The notes beneath the pieces are model-generated. The model was not told the DNA's origin. It searched no databases and was given only the letters and a program-made list of their open reading frames with translations. This document shows, one piece after another, positions 41,733 to 50,221 of a stretch of 64,000 nucleotides of DNA. This DNA is from Thermococcus sp. 18S1 (GTDB lineage: Archaea > Methanobacteriota_B > Thermococci > Thermococcales > Thermococcaceae). A program made the position numbers and the translations under genes. Numbering within the stretch: position 1 is the stretch's first letter; each line of letters starts with the position of its first letter. Location: assembly GCF_012027645.1 (NCBI RefSeq), contig NZ_SNUU01000001.1:1116001-1180000 (forward strand), read 5' to 3'.

Positions 41733-43139
41733 TTACTGTGTTGGGGAGTGGTCTTCCTCTATGATGCGGCTCATCCAGCTCCCGGTCAGGAACCAGGCGA
41801 GAGCAACAACCGCGCCGAGAACGTTGCTCAGACCCATCCCGAGCCACATTCCGGCGGTGTCCTTCACGAGGATTCCAAGGCCGTAGCTGAGGGGAAGCCT
41901 CAGTCCCCAGAGGCGGAGCATGCTCAGCACCATGCTCTTCTTGGTGTGGCCGGAGCTCTGGAAGACGTTGTTTACCGCGGAAAATATTCCGAAGAAGGGC
42001 AGCGATGCGGAGAAGTACTTAACTACCTTAGCGCTCTCGGCTATTATCGCCGGGTCGTTGATGAAAAAGCTGAATATCTCTACACGGAAGAAGGCGAAGA
42101 GCAGCGTCCCGACGCTCAGGATGGCAAAGTTTATCGCCATCGTCTTCTCGGCTATGGTCTTGGCCCTCTCGTAGAGCTTCGCACCGACCGTCTGACCGAC
42201 CATCGTTCCCATCGCCATGCTTATGCCGTCTGAGAAAGCGAACATGAAGTTGGTCAGTCTGTTGGTTATCGAATAGGTCGCGAAGGCCACATCGGCCTCA
42301 CCGAACTGACCGCCGAGGGTGAAGATTATCCTTGTGAGTATGACGAAGCCAAGGGCTGTGGTTGACGAACCAACACTTGAGGGTATGCCGACGCGGAAGA
42401 TGCGCTTGTAGAACTCCCAGTCCGGCTTCAAAGCATCAACCGTGAGGTGTATCCCGACCTTCCCCTTGAAGAGGAGGTATCCACCGACGAGCGAGCCGAG
42501 GCTGTTGGAGAACATCGTGGCTACCGCGGCACCGACGACTCCGAGCTCCGGAAACGGCCCCCAGCCGAATATCAGGAAGGGGTCCAGAACCAGATTGAGA
42601 AGCACGGTGGCTATGTTTATCTTAACCGGTGTTTTGGTGTCGCCTATGGCCCTCAGGAGGAAGTTGAATGCGAAGAGCGTGAAGGCGAAGGGTATCCCGG
42701 CGAAGATGACGCGGGTGTAGTTGAGTGCGTAGGGATAGACCGTATCGCTAACGTTCATGAACTCGAGGAGATAAGGGGCAGAGATGACGCCGAATACGCC
42801 AACTCCAATCGCGAAGAGCATCATGAGGGAGTACAGTGCTCCAGCGGCACGGTTGGCCTTTTCGTACTCCTTCGCCCCGACGTACTGGCTGACGAAGGCA
42901 AAGCCGGCCGTTGCAAACCCCATTCCTATTGCCATGAAGAACCACACCAGCGGCCACGCCGTCCCCGGTGCCGCCAGCTCCTCCCTTCCGAGCTTCCCGA
43001 GCCAGTACGTGTCGGTGAGGTTGTAGAGAACCTGTACGAGCTGGTTTATGATTAACGGATAGGCTAGCACGATGAGTGTTTTAACTATCGGTCCGCTGAC
43101 GATCTGGTCGCGCATTGCCTCTACTCTATCGTTCCTCAT
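41733..43139 (-). CDS. MATE family multidrug/sodium antiporter, copy 2
   Basis: This 468-residue paralogue of 39381-40820 has 'PLIINQLVQVLYNLTDTYWL' (20 residues) in helix 1 and 'FQSSGHTKKSMVLSMLRLWG' (20 residues) in the second half. The ATG at 43139 sits about 25 bases after the TATA box, so translation probably starts at the 5' end of the message. The two copies flank a surface-glycan deacetylase-like gene, meaning the duplication was not simply tandem or was split by an insertion. The substrate is unknown. Confidence 0.88.
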   Translation of the reverse strand: MRNDRVEAMRDQIVSGPIVKTLIVLAYPLIINQLVQVLYNLTDTYWLGKLGREELAAPGTAWPLVWFFMAIGMGFATAGFAFVSQYVGAKEYEKANRAAGALYSLMMLFAIGVGVFGVISAPYLLEFMNVSDTVYPYALNYTRVIFAGIPFAFTLFAFNFLLRAIGDTKTPVKINIATVLLNLVLDPFLIFGWGPFPELGVVGAAVATMFSNSLGSLVGGYLLFKGKVGIHLTVDALKPDWEFYKRIFRVGIPSSVGSSTTALGFVILTRIIFTLGGQFGEADVAFATYSITNRLTNFMFAFSDGISMAMGTMVGQTVGAKLYERAKTIAEKTMAINFAILSVGTLLFAFFRVEIFSFFINDPAIIAESAKVVKYFSASLPFFGIFSAVNNVFQSSGHTKKSMVLSMLRLWGLRLPLSYGLGILVKDTAGMWLGMGLSNVLGAVVALAWFLTGSWMSRIIEEDHSPTQ

Positions 43140-43141
43140 TG

Positions 43142-43170
43142 AGACGGCTATCGAAACGTTGGTATAAAAA
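43142..43170 (-). promoter_or_regulatory. MATE copy 2 promoter with shared box
   Basis: TATAAAAA (43163-43170, forward reading) is the TATA box, and AGACGGCTATCGAAACG (43142-43158) is the near-identical counterpart of the box upstream of copy 1. Four bases separate box and TATA in both. Confidence 0.55.
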
Positions 43171-43276
43171 GCTTATTGTGGATAAAAGAGCCAGCCATTG
43201 AATAGCTGAAGAACGGCGATGTTGGTCCAGGAACGTCTATCAAGAACAGATAGATAGAAAAGAGAGAGGGAAGGCT

Positions 43277-45628
43277 TCACTCGCGGAGGGCCTTCCTGGC
43301 GGCCTCGAGCCTGAGCCTGGCCTCTTCCCTGGCGACGGTCTTCCTGACGAGCTCGACGGCGTCCGGGTTGGCGCTGACGCTGTCGATGCCGAGCCTGACG
43401 AGGAGCTTGACCATCCTCGGGTCGCTGCCGGCCTGGCCGCAGATGCTGGTCTCGACGCCGTACTTCTTGCAGGTCTTGATGACGTTCTCGATGAGCTTGA
43501 GAACGGCCGGGTGCTTCTCGTCGTAGAGCTTGAAGACGCGCTCGTTGTCCCTGTCGATGGCGAGGGTGTACTGGGTAAGGTCGTTGGTACCGAAGCTGAC
43601 GAAGTCAAGGCCCTCCTTGATGAGGTCCTCGATGATGAGGGCGCTGGCCGGGGTCTCGATCATGACACCCCACTCGACGTCCTTGTGCGGAACGAGGCCG
43701 ACCTCAAGGGCGATCTCCTTGGCCCTCCTGACCTGCTCGGGGTGGCTGACGAGCGGGAGCATGACGCCGATGTTGTCGTAGCCCTCGTCGACGAGCCTCT
43801 TGATGGCCTTGAACTCGGCCCTGAGGAGCTCCGGCTGGTCGAGACCGCGCCTGATTCCTCTCCAGCCGAGCATCGGGTTCCTCTCGTCGGGCTCCTCCTC
43901 TCCACCCGGAAGCTCGCGGAACTCGTTGGTCGGGGCGTCGAGGGTCCTGTACCAGACGCGCCTCGGGTAGAAGGCCTCGACGACGGTCCTGATGCCCTCG
44001 ACGAGCTTCTCGACGAGCTCCTCCTCCTTGCCCTCCCTGATGAACTTGATCGGGTGGGCACCGATGCCGAGGATCATGTGCTCGGCCCTGAGGAGACCGA
44101 CACCGTCGGCGCCGGTGGCGGCGGCGCGCTCGGCAACCTCAGGCATGGAGACGTTGACCTTGACCTCGGTGGCGGTGACGAGCGGGGCACCGGCAACGAC
44201 GACCTGGCCGGCGGCCTTCTCTTCCTCCTCCTTCTTGACGAGGCTCTTGACTATGCCCTCGTAAACGACACCCCTGGTACCGTCGACGGTGACGAGCATG
44301 CCGTCCTTGAGGAGCTTGGTGGCCTCCTTGGTACCGACGACGGCCGGGATGCCGAGCTCACGGCTGACGATGGCGGCGTGGCAGGTCCTTCCGCCCTCGT
44401 CGGTGACGATAGCGGAAGCCCTCTTCATGGCCGGAACCATGTCCGGGTTGGTCATGGTGGTGACGAGGACGTCGCCCTCCTTGACCTTGTCGATCTCGCT
44501 CGCCTCGAATATGACGACAACCTTACCGGCACCAACGCCGGGTGAAGCTCCAAGACCCTTGAGAATGACATTCATCTCCTCGGTCATCTCAGCCTCCTCC
44601 GTCTTAACCTCATCCTTAAGGGTGGTGATCGGCCTGGACTGGACTATGTAGAGCTTGCCGTCGTCCTTGTCGTAGGCCCACTCGATGTCCTGCGGCCAGC
44701 CGTAGTGCTCCTCGATCTTGGCACCGATCTTGGCGACCTCGATGATCTGCTCCTCGGTGAGAACCTGCTTCTCAACCCACTCGGGGCCGAGGTGGTCGGC
44801 GACCTTGACGTAAACGGTACCCTTGCCGGTCTCCGGGTTGCGGACGACCATGACCTCCTTCTTGGCGATGTACTTCTCCTTAATCTTCCAGGTGCCCTTC
44901 TCGACGATGTACTCGTCCGGGGAAACGCTGCCGCTGACGACGGCCTCACCGAGGCCCCAGGCGGCGTTGATCATTATCTCGCTCCTGTCGTTGGTGACCG
45001 GGTTGGCGGTGAACATAACACCGCTGGTCTCGCTGTTGACCATCTTCTGGACGACGGCGCTGAGGTAAACCTTGCTGTGGTCGAAGCCCTGCTTGGCCCT
45101 GTAGAAGGTGGCCCTGGCGGTCCAGAGGCTGGCCCAGCACTTCTTAACCTTGTCTATAACGTCCTCAACGCCGTAGACGTCGAGGTAGGTCTCCTGCTGG
45201 CCGGCGAAGGAAGCCTCCGGAAGGTCCTCAGCGGTAGCGGAGCTCCTAACGGCGACGTAAACGGCGTCCTTGTTGTACCTGGCGCTGAGCTTCTTGTAAG
45301 CGTCCTCGATCTCCTTGGCTATCTCCGGGAGCATCGGGAGCTCGATTATCTTCTGCCTGATCTTGGCGGTGTTCTCCTGGAGCTGCTTGCTGTCATCGAC
45401 GTTGGTCTCGGCGATGACGCCCATAATCCAGTCCTGGAGAACGGTACCGTCCTCAAGCTTGACGTTCTCGACGAAGTACTTGTAGGCCTCTGCGGTAACA
45501 CAGAATCCGGGCGGGACGGGTATTCCCGCGTTGGTCATTTCTCCAAGGTTGGCACCCTTTCCACCGACGAGGGCAACGTCGGTCTTCCTGAGGTCCTCAA
45601 ACCATCTTATAAACTTGTATTCGCTCAT
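43277..45628 (-). CDS. ppsA: Phosphoenolpyruvate synthase
   Basis: This 783-residue enzyme makes PEP from pyruvate and ATP (or works in reverse in glycolysis), the first step of gluconeogenesis. The order is an N-terminal ATP-grasp domain ('ALVGGKGANLGEM', 'VAVRSSATAEDLPEASFAGQ', 20 residues), the phosphohistidine domain with 'GGRTCHAAIVSRELGIPA', and the C-terminal PEP/pyruvate TIM barrel with 'SFGTNDLTQY' and the catalytic Cys in 'SICGQAGSDP'. The strong C-ending codon bias marks high expression. A partial TGM-like sequence lies in the leader. Confidence 0.97.
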   Translation of the reverse strand: MSEYKFIRWFEDLRKTDVALVGGKGANLGEMTNAGIPVPPGFCVTAEAYKYFVENVKLEDGTVLQDWIMGVIAETNVDDSKQLQENTAKIRQKIIELPMLPEIAKEIEDAYKKLSARYNKDAVYVAVRSSATAEDLPEASFAGQQETYLDVYGVEDVIDKVKKCWASLWTARATFYRAKQGFDHSKVYLSAVVQKMVNSETSGVMFTANPVTNDRSEIMINAAWGLGEAVVSGSVSPDEYIVEKGTWKIKEKYIAKKEVMVVRNPETGKGTVYVKVADHLGPEWVEKQVLTEEQIIEVAKIGAKIEEHYGWPQDIEWAYDKDDGKLYIVQSRPITTLKDEVKTEEAEMTEEMNVILKGLGASPGVGAGKVVVIFEASEIDKVKEGDVLVTTMTNPDMVPAMKRASAIVTDEGGRTCHAAIVSRELGIPAVVGTKEATKLLKDGMLVTVDGTRGVVYEGIVKSLVKKEEEEKAAGQVVVAGAPLVTATEVKVNVSMPEVAERAAATGADGVGLLRAEHMILGIGAHPIKFIREGKEEELVEKLVEGIRTVVEAFYPRRVWYRTLDAPTNEFRELPGGEEEPDERNPMLGWRGIRRGLDQPELLRAEFKAIKRLVDEGYDNIGVMLPLVSHPEQVRRAKEIALEVGLVPHKDVEWGVMIETPASALIIEDLIKEGLDFVSFGTNDLTQYTLAIDRDNERVFKLYDEKHPAVLKLIENVIKTCKKYGVETSICGQAGSDPRMVKLLVRLGIDSVSANPDAVELVRKTVAREEARLRLEAARKALRE

Positions 45629-45647
45629 GCGAATCCCTCCACAATCG

Positions 45648-45690
45648 TTTACTGCGGGTGATATATCGAAGGCTCATATTTAAAATTAAC
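45648..45690 (-). promoter_or_regulatory. ppsA promoter with partial TGM
   Basis: On the reverse strand TTTTAAATATG (about 45677-45687) and a second TATA-like CGATATATCA lie upstream of the start. TATCAC-CCGCA-GTAAAC overlaps the second: one half-site of the TATCAC-N5-GTGATA motif is perfect, the other matches 3 of 6. Confidence 0.4.
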
Positions 45691-45762
45691 TATCCAGAGG
45701 TGTTCTCCAGCGTACAGGAATGAAAGGGAAAGCTAATGTGTCCATTGGCGCTTTAAGGTACC

Positions 45763-47172
45763 CTAATTCTCCTTTTTGATGTATATCTTGAACTTTCCAT
45801 CGTAGAACTCTACTGCTAGGTTATAGTTTCCGCTCTCCTCAATGTTTAGGTGGTCCGTCGGCTCCTTCAGTATGATGGTGTCGTAGTACCCCTGCGAGAT
45901 CTTGTCGCGGACGCTCTTCCTGTCGAGCAGCATGTCCACGACAGTGTGGGGGTAGTAGAAACCTGTTACCGTGTACATGCCCGGTGAGACGAGGATTTTT
46001 TCGCCACCATATGTTGTCGCGGCGTAACCTACGACCTCGGATTCGTATCTTCCAAATTTGTTCCACGTCTCCTTCAGTCCCGTCGCCCGGGCTGCTATTG
46101 GCACCGTTAGTATTAACGCCAGGATGAGAACGACAAGAGCCGTGCGGCTCGTTCCGATTCTCCTTCCTGTTCTCTCGGAGACTGCCGTGATGATGTCCCC
46201 GGTCAGCCACACCCCCTCTGTTGCGAGTATCCCAATCGCCGGTGAGAGGAACGTTATGAAGCGCGTCTCCTTGTGGGTGACCGTCAGTATTCCCATGAGC
46301 CCCACGAAGAGCCAGCTTACGAGCAGCCAGCCCTCGTCATCCTTTTTGAGCCTGATGAAGCCCAGGACTGCGAGCGCCGGGAGCAGAAGGCCAACGTCCT
46401 CGCGGAGCAGGTGCAGGTAGTCCGACACCGAAACGGGTCTGTCGAGCGTCACCACCCTCGATGCCACGTTGAACGGCCTGAAGGGGCCTCCGTAGTGTAG
46501 GTGCCCCATGTAAAGCCAGGGGGCGAGGGTGAGGCCGAGGAGGATAAAGCCAACCCAGTACTCCCTCTTTTTGACCCATCCCCAGTGGTCTGTGAGCCAC
46601 AGATACGCTATGAATACCCCGAGTATGGAGAGCCCGGTGTAGCGGGTCAGGATGGCGAGGCCCGCGGATACGAAGGATAAGTATATCCTGTATGGGGCGC
46701 CCCGCTTTCTGCCCGTGTAGAACAGATAGACCGCCAGGGTGTAGAAGAAGGTAAATTCGCTGTGCACGAGTTCTCTGGTCGCCATGGTGAACGCCAGGGG
46801 GTTGAAGATGTAGAACAGACTCGCGACAATGCCTTTGAGGGGGTTCCCGAACATCTCCACCGTGAGCAGGTAGGTCAGCGCTGCGGTTAGTGCGAAGAAC
46901 AGCATCGATACTGTTCGGGCAACGGTGAGCTGCAAGTACGGCTCATGGATGGAGCGGTATGGAATCGAGAGGGTGTAAGGATAGAGCGGCGGCCGGTACA
47001 TCATGTATATTCCCTGATAGGTGAAGTCTGTGATGTCCTCCGCGAGGTTCCTTGCTATGTCTATGTAGAGCGCGCCGTCGTATGTTATGGTGTTTGATGG
47101 GGGCATCGTCAGCAGGCTGACGCACAGGGCCAGGAGGAATGGAATCAGGAATATCAGTGACTTCTTTTCCAT
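45763..47172 (-). CDS. GT39/ArnT-like membrane glycosyltransferase
   Basis: This 469-residue protein has about 10-12 helices and resembles the GT-C family that moves sugars from lipid carriers outside the membrane. The first outside loop has the Asp motif 'ITYDGALYIDIARNLAED' (catalytic Asp expected in this loop), followed by 'YRPPLYPYTLS'. The C-terminal soluble part (about 350-469) ends 'EFYDGKFKIYIKKEN'. It is the last gene of a four-gene operon and overlaps the stop of the upstream gene by 19 bases. It probably transfers a sugar during synthesis of a surface polysaccharide or glycan (inference). Confidence 0.78.
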   Translation of the reverse strand: MEKKSLIFLIPFLLALCVSLLTMPPSNTITYDGALYIDIARNLAEDITDFTYQGIYMMYRPPLYPYTLSIPYRSIHEPYLQLTVARTVSMLFFALTAALTYLLTVEMFGNPLKGIVASLFYIFNPLAFTMATRELVHSEFTFFYTLAVYLFYTGRKRGAPYRIYLSFVSAGLAILTRYTGLSILGVFIAYLWLTDHWGWVKKREYWVGFILLGLTLAPWLYMGHLHYGGPFRPFNVASRVVTLDRPVSVSDYLHLLREDVGLLLPALAVLGFIRLKKDDEGWLLVSWLFVGLMGILTVTHKETRFITFLSPAIGILATEGVWLTGDIITAVSERTGRRIGTSRTALVVLILALILTVPIAARATGLKETWNKFGRYESEVVGYAATTYGGEKILVSPGMYTVTGFYYPHTVVDMLLDRKSVRDKISQGYYDTIILKEPTDHLNIEESGNYNLAVEFYDGKFKIYIKKEN

Positions 47173-48275
47173 ACGTCCACCTCCACAGACAGGTACGCCA
47201 GGAAAGCCATAGCCGAAAGGAAGAACGCGTCCACCCCTATGGGGACCATCAGGGTCATGAGGGTCACCGAGAGGACCGCGGTGGGTCTTCTCCTCTCCGC
47301 GTCCGCGAGTGCCATTCCCAGGAAGGCCCCTTCAATCAGTCCGAGGAGCCCGAAATCGTAGGCGGGCTGGCCGAAAAGGGTGTACGTGTATCCGACGTCC
47401 CGCCCAAAGAGGGAGCCGACGTAGCCCTTGGGATCGGTTGAGAACAGTATTCCCCTCTCCCCCCAGGGCATCCCGAGGTGAAAGAGCCTTTCGTAAACCG
47501 TGTACGTCACGCCGGGTCTGTAAAGGAGGGTCTCAAAGAACCCCAGGCTCCATCCCGGGTACGTCCGAACGGTGGTGTAGTACCTTATTCCAAACACAGC
47601 GAGGAGGGTTAGGAGCACGGCCCCAATTACGAGGTAGCGCTTCCCTCCCCGGATGTCGGCCTTTGGACCTCTCTGCTGTATCATCCTAAGGAAGTATGCC
47701 AATGCCACCGCCAGCCCTATCGTCCGGAAGGTCGAGACCGCGGCTATCGCCTCCCCCAGGAGGAACATCCTGAAGTCGGGCTTTAGAGACAGCACAACAA
47801 CCGTGAAGTAACCCGCCGCCAGGTAGAACAGCCTGAACGTGGAGTACCTTGCCTCGGGCCTGAGAAGGGGCACGGCCCCCGCGGCTACGGGTATTGCGAA
47901 GAGCACGAGCACGACGAAGGTCAGGATGATCCGGAGCTCCCTGCGGGCGTTCTCGGGGTTGCTCTCAACGCTGCGCGCTTCGTAGTGTATAATAGCCTCC
48001 GTGGCTCCGATTATGGCCAGCGCAAGGATAAGGCCCCACCACCCAAGGAGGGACAGAACGACAACCAGCACCGCCAGGTAGAGCTTGGTCTTGTAACTAT
48101 CATCCAGCTTTCCGCTCAGGCGATACGAAACCGCAATGACCCCGAGAAACGCCAGCGCGTATGCCAGGGGCGCCGCCTCCGGTCCGGGCAGGAGGTCTGA
48201 GTACACGGTTTTTGAAATCAGGGCAGTGATGAGGTAAAGGATTGCCGACGCCCAGAAGACTGTGCTGAGCCTCAT
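47154..48275 (-). CDS. Polytopic membrane protein, oligosaccharide-repeat polymerase-like (second)
   Basis: This 373-residue protein has about 10 helices and one large loop with many aromatic residues ('FHLGMPWGERGILFSTDPKG', 20 residues). The motif 'FGQPAYDFGLLGLIEGAFLG' (20 residues) mirrors 'GMYLDFGVFAVIEGFLLG' of the upstream protein, so the two are paralogues of an O-antigen-polymerase-like family. The start ATG at 48275 overlaps the preceding stop (ATGA). A Wzy-like role, joining repeat units on a lipid carrier, is inferred from topology and neighbours. Confidence 0.65.
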   Translation of the reverse strand: MRLSTVFWASAILYLITALISKTVYSDLLPGPEAAPLAYALAFLGVIAVSYRLSGKLDDSYKTKLYLAVLVVVLSLLGWWGLILALAIIGATEAIIHYEARSVESNPENARRELRIILTFVVLVLFAIPVAAGAVPLLRPEARYSTFRLFYLAAGYFTVVVLSLKPDFRMFLLGEAIAAVSTFRTIGLAVALAYFLRMIQQRGPKADIRGGKRYLVIGAVLLTLLAVFGIRYYTTVRTYPGWSLGFFETLLYRPGVTYTVYERLFHLGMPWGERGILFSTDPKGYVGSLFGRDVGYTYTLFGQPAYDFGLLGLIEGAFLGMALADAERRRPTAVLSVTLMTLMVPIGVDAFFLSAMAFLAYLSVEVDVWKRSH

Positions 48276-49276
48276 GACCCGATCCCACCGGGCTTCCCCT
48301 TGGCGCTTCTCCACCCTGTGATGATTATGTACGCCCCGAGGCCGAAGAGAAGGTACACCGGGAGGTCGAGTATCCCGGTCTCGACACCGACGATACCGTA
48401 GGCCAGGGTTGAGTAGTAGAGGGTCATCGTAACAGGATGAACTGCCCTCTCGATCATCCCGTAGTAAACGCCGAGCAGAAATCCCTCGATGACCGCGAAC
48501 ACTCCAAAGTCCAGGTACATTCCGCCGAGAAGGGTGGGAGTTATGGTGACGCCCGTGTGTACGTAGAGGAACTTAGCCACAAGCCCCCTGGGCGAATATC
48601 CACCTGCAAGGTACGATTTTATTCCGGACCACTGGAGGTAGCCGTGGTAGAGGCCCTTCCACCCTGCCCTCCATACTATTATGTCCAGTACTGAGGTGGA
48701 ACTCTGAACCCTGATCCACAGGCTCTCCAGTGTCTCGCCCCTGAGGAACGTTATCCCGAGCCCAAGGATGACCAGGGCCACTACTGCCGCGGCAATGTGG
48801 TAGGGTTTGACCTTTCCCTCTTTCCTCACCCTCTCGTAGTACGCGGCGCCGAGGGCTATAACGCTGACGAGGACGGGGGTTCTGTATGCGTAGAGTGCAA
48901 CCGCAACGGGATACACCAGGGCGTACCTCCTTCCCCTCAGGAACAGGTATACGCTTGAGGGCACGCCGAGGAAATAAGTCAGCGCGGTGAGCCTGGGGTT
49001 AAGGCTGGTCCTCACGGAAGGGTTGAGCAGTGGGACGCTGCGAAGCATCAGAATCTGCAGTCCTATTATCGCTATTGCGATCCAGAACGCCCATACTATG
49101 TACCTCTCATCGATATTCAGCCCCCGGTCGTCCCATTCTATTTTGGCTCCCCTGTAGATTCCCAGGATTATTGAAACTGCAAACGCCACGCCCATCGCCA
49201 TCGTCTTCGGCTCTGCCAGGCCGAGGGATATGAATCCGATGAACAGCAGGGGAATGAGGAGGGGCAGTCCCTTCAT
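48272..49276 (-). CDS. Polytopic membrane protein, oligosaccharide-repeat polymerase-like (first)
   Basis: This 334-residue protein has about ten helices, a pattern of long loop then 'GVTITPTLLGGMYLDFGVFA' (20 residues), and Arg-rich inside loops ('RGRRYALVYP', 'YRTPVLVS'). Such Arg residues and topology are usual for Wzy/O-antigen polymerases. The ATG overlaps the TGA of the upstream anchored protein and has GGTGAGG seven bases before. Two related polymerase-like proteins in one operon may act on different linkages or form a pair. Confidence 0.65.
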   Translation of the reverse strand: MKGLPLLIPLLFIGFISLGLAEPKTMAMGVAFAVSIILGIYRGAKIEWDDRGLNIDERYIVWAFWIAIAIIGLQILMLRSVPLLNPSVRTSLNPRLTALTYFLGVPSSVYLFLRGRRYALVYPVAVALYAYRTPVLVSVIALGAAYYERVRKEGKVKPYHIAAAVVALVILGLGITFLRGETLESLWIRVQSSTSVLDIIVWRAGWKGLYHGYLQWSGIKSYLAGGYSPRGLVAKFLYVHTGVTITPTLLGGMYLDFGVFAVIEGFLLGVYYGMIERAVHPVTMTLYYSTLAYGIVGVETGILDLPVYLLFGLGAYIIITGWRSAKGKPGGIGS

Positions 49277-49938
49277 CCAGTCCTCACCTCAATGATCTTC
49301 AGGGGCAGGTTCCTCTCCTCCGAGTTCACACTGAGTGTTCCGTAGAGATACACCCTGTAGTCGCCGAGATATTCCTTAAGGAACTCTATCGGCACCATGT
49401 TGGTGCTTATAACCGCCCCATTGCCGCTCACCTGGTTTATCGTGACGGAACCGTATGAGAGGTAGTCGGCCCTGTATTTGAGCATCCCGAGCTGTATCGG
49501 GCTTATCTCCCCCTCTATGTAAATTATGCCGCTGAACCTCTCGGAGTAGGCGTCAACGGTTATGTTGTCGATTATTCCACTCATTTCTCCCAGCCGCGGG
49601 GGAAGCTCGTAGACGTAGACCTTCCCATGGTGGTCCACCTTTATGAGCCTGGCCCGGAGGTCTTCCTTCGTGGCACTCGGGCCTCCCACGCTCAGCACCT
49701 TTCCGTCGGATATGATGTTTATCGTCGATCCCTGAACGCTCAGAAGTGTTCCTGTAACGGTCTTCCCCTCAACGGTCTCCACGGTTATCGTTACGTTGAA
49801 CCCCTTTGTCAGGAGTCCGAAGGCATGGTTGGCGGCCTCGTATATTTCGCCGCCCTGATAGTGCTGCGTGTAGTAATTGAAGGCCAACCCGAGGATCGCT
49901 ACGATCACAACAGCGGCCAAAACCTTCTCTCTGTTCAT
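49273..49938 (-). CDS. Membrane-anchored extracellular protein, first gene of the glycan operon
   Basis: This 221-residue protein has one N-terminal helix (about 5-22) and an outside domain of beta-strand character. 'VTITVETVEGKTVTGTLLSV' (20 residues) resembles a small beta-barrel, and 'GIIYIEGEISPIQLGMLKYR' (20 residues) a second domain. No enzyme motif is seen. It begins the operon that continues with two polymerase-like proteins and a glycosyltransferase; a chain-length or assembly role is only suggested by position. CATATAAAAC near 49987-49996 is the operon TATA box, and GGTGAG the ribosome site. Confidence 0.65.
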   Translation of the reverse strand: MNREKVLAAVVIVAILGLAFNYYTQHYQGGEIYEAANHAFGLLTKGFNVTITVETVEGKTVTGTLLSVQGSTINIISDGKVLSVGGPSATKEDLRARLIKVDHHGKVYVYELPPRLGEMSGIIDNITVDAYSERFSGIIYIEGEISPIQLGMLKYRADYLSYGSVTINQVSGNGAVISTNMVPIEFLKEYLGDYRVYLYGTLSVNSEERNLPLKIIEVRTG

Positions 49939-49984
49939 ACGTTCTCACCACGCTACCCGCTAAATTCATGTGCTGCCCTGCTCG

Positions 49985-49996
49985 GTTTTATATGTT
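49985..49996 (-). promoter_or_regulatory. Promoter of the surface-glycan operon
   Basis: On the reverse strand ACATATAAAACC is a good TATA box about 50 bases before the ATG at 49938. The region is shared divergently with the protease promoter 170 bases away. Confidence 0.5.
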
Positions 49997-50162
49997 TTGG
50001 TGGATTTCACATCCCTCATTGGTGCGGTATTCTTCAAATCACACGGTATAGTGTTCTCTCGCGGCGATTGGCGAGGTATGACACGGTCTTTGATGTTCAC
50101 AAATAGCCACCAGCGGTGTTACATGGGTGACTAGGGCTGTTAGGTCACTCTGAAGAACGAAA

Positions 50163-50221
50163 TCTTTATATCCATGCGACCTTTACAGTATAGATGAACA
50201 TTACGAGTAGGAGGTGTCAGG
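50163..50221 (+). promoter_or_regulatory. Promoter and ribosome site of the large protease
   Basis: TCTTTATAT at 50163-50171 is a TATA box. The leader of about 25-30 bases ends with AGGAGGTG, a near-complete complement of the 16S rRNA tail, eight bases before the ATG, which predicts strong expression. Confidence 0.65.

Noticed and set aside
43511-44545. Forward open frame of 344 codons opposite ppsA
   Set aside because: Asp/Leu/Gly-rich shadow of a strongly codon-biased gene.
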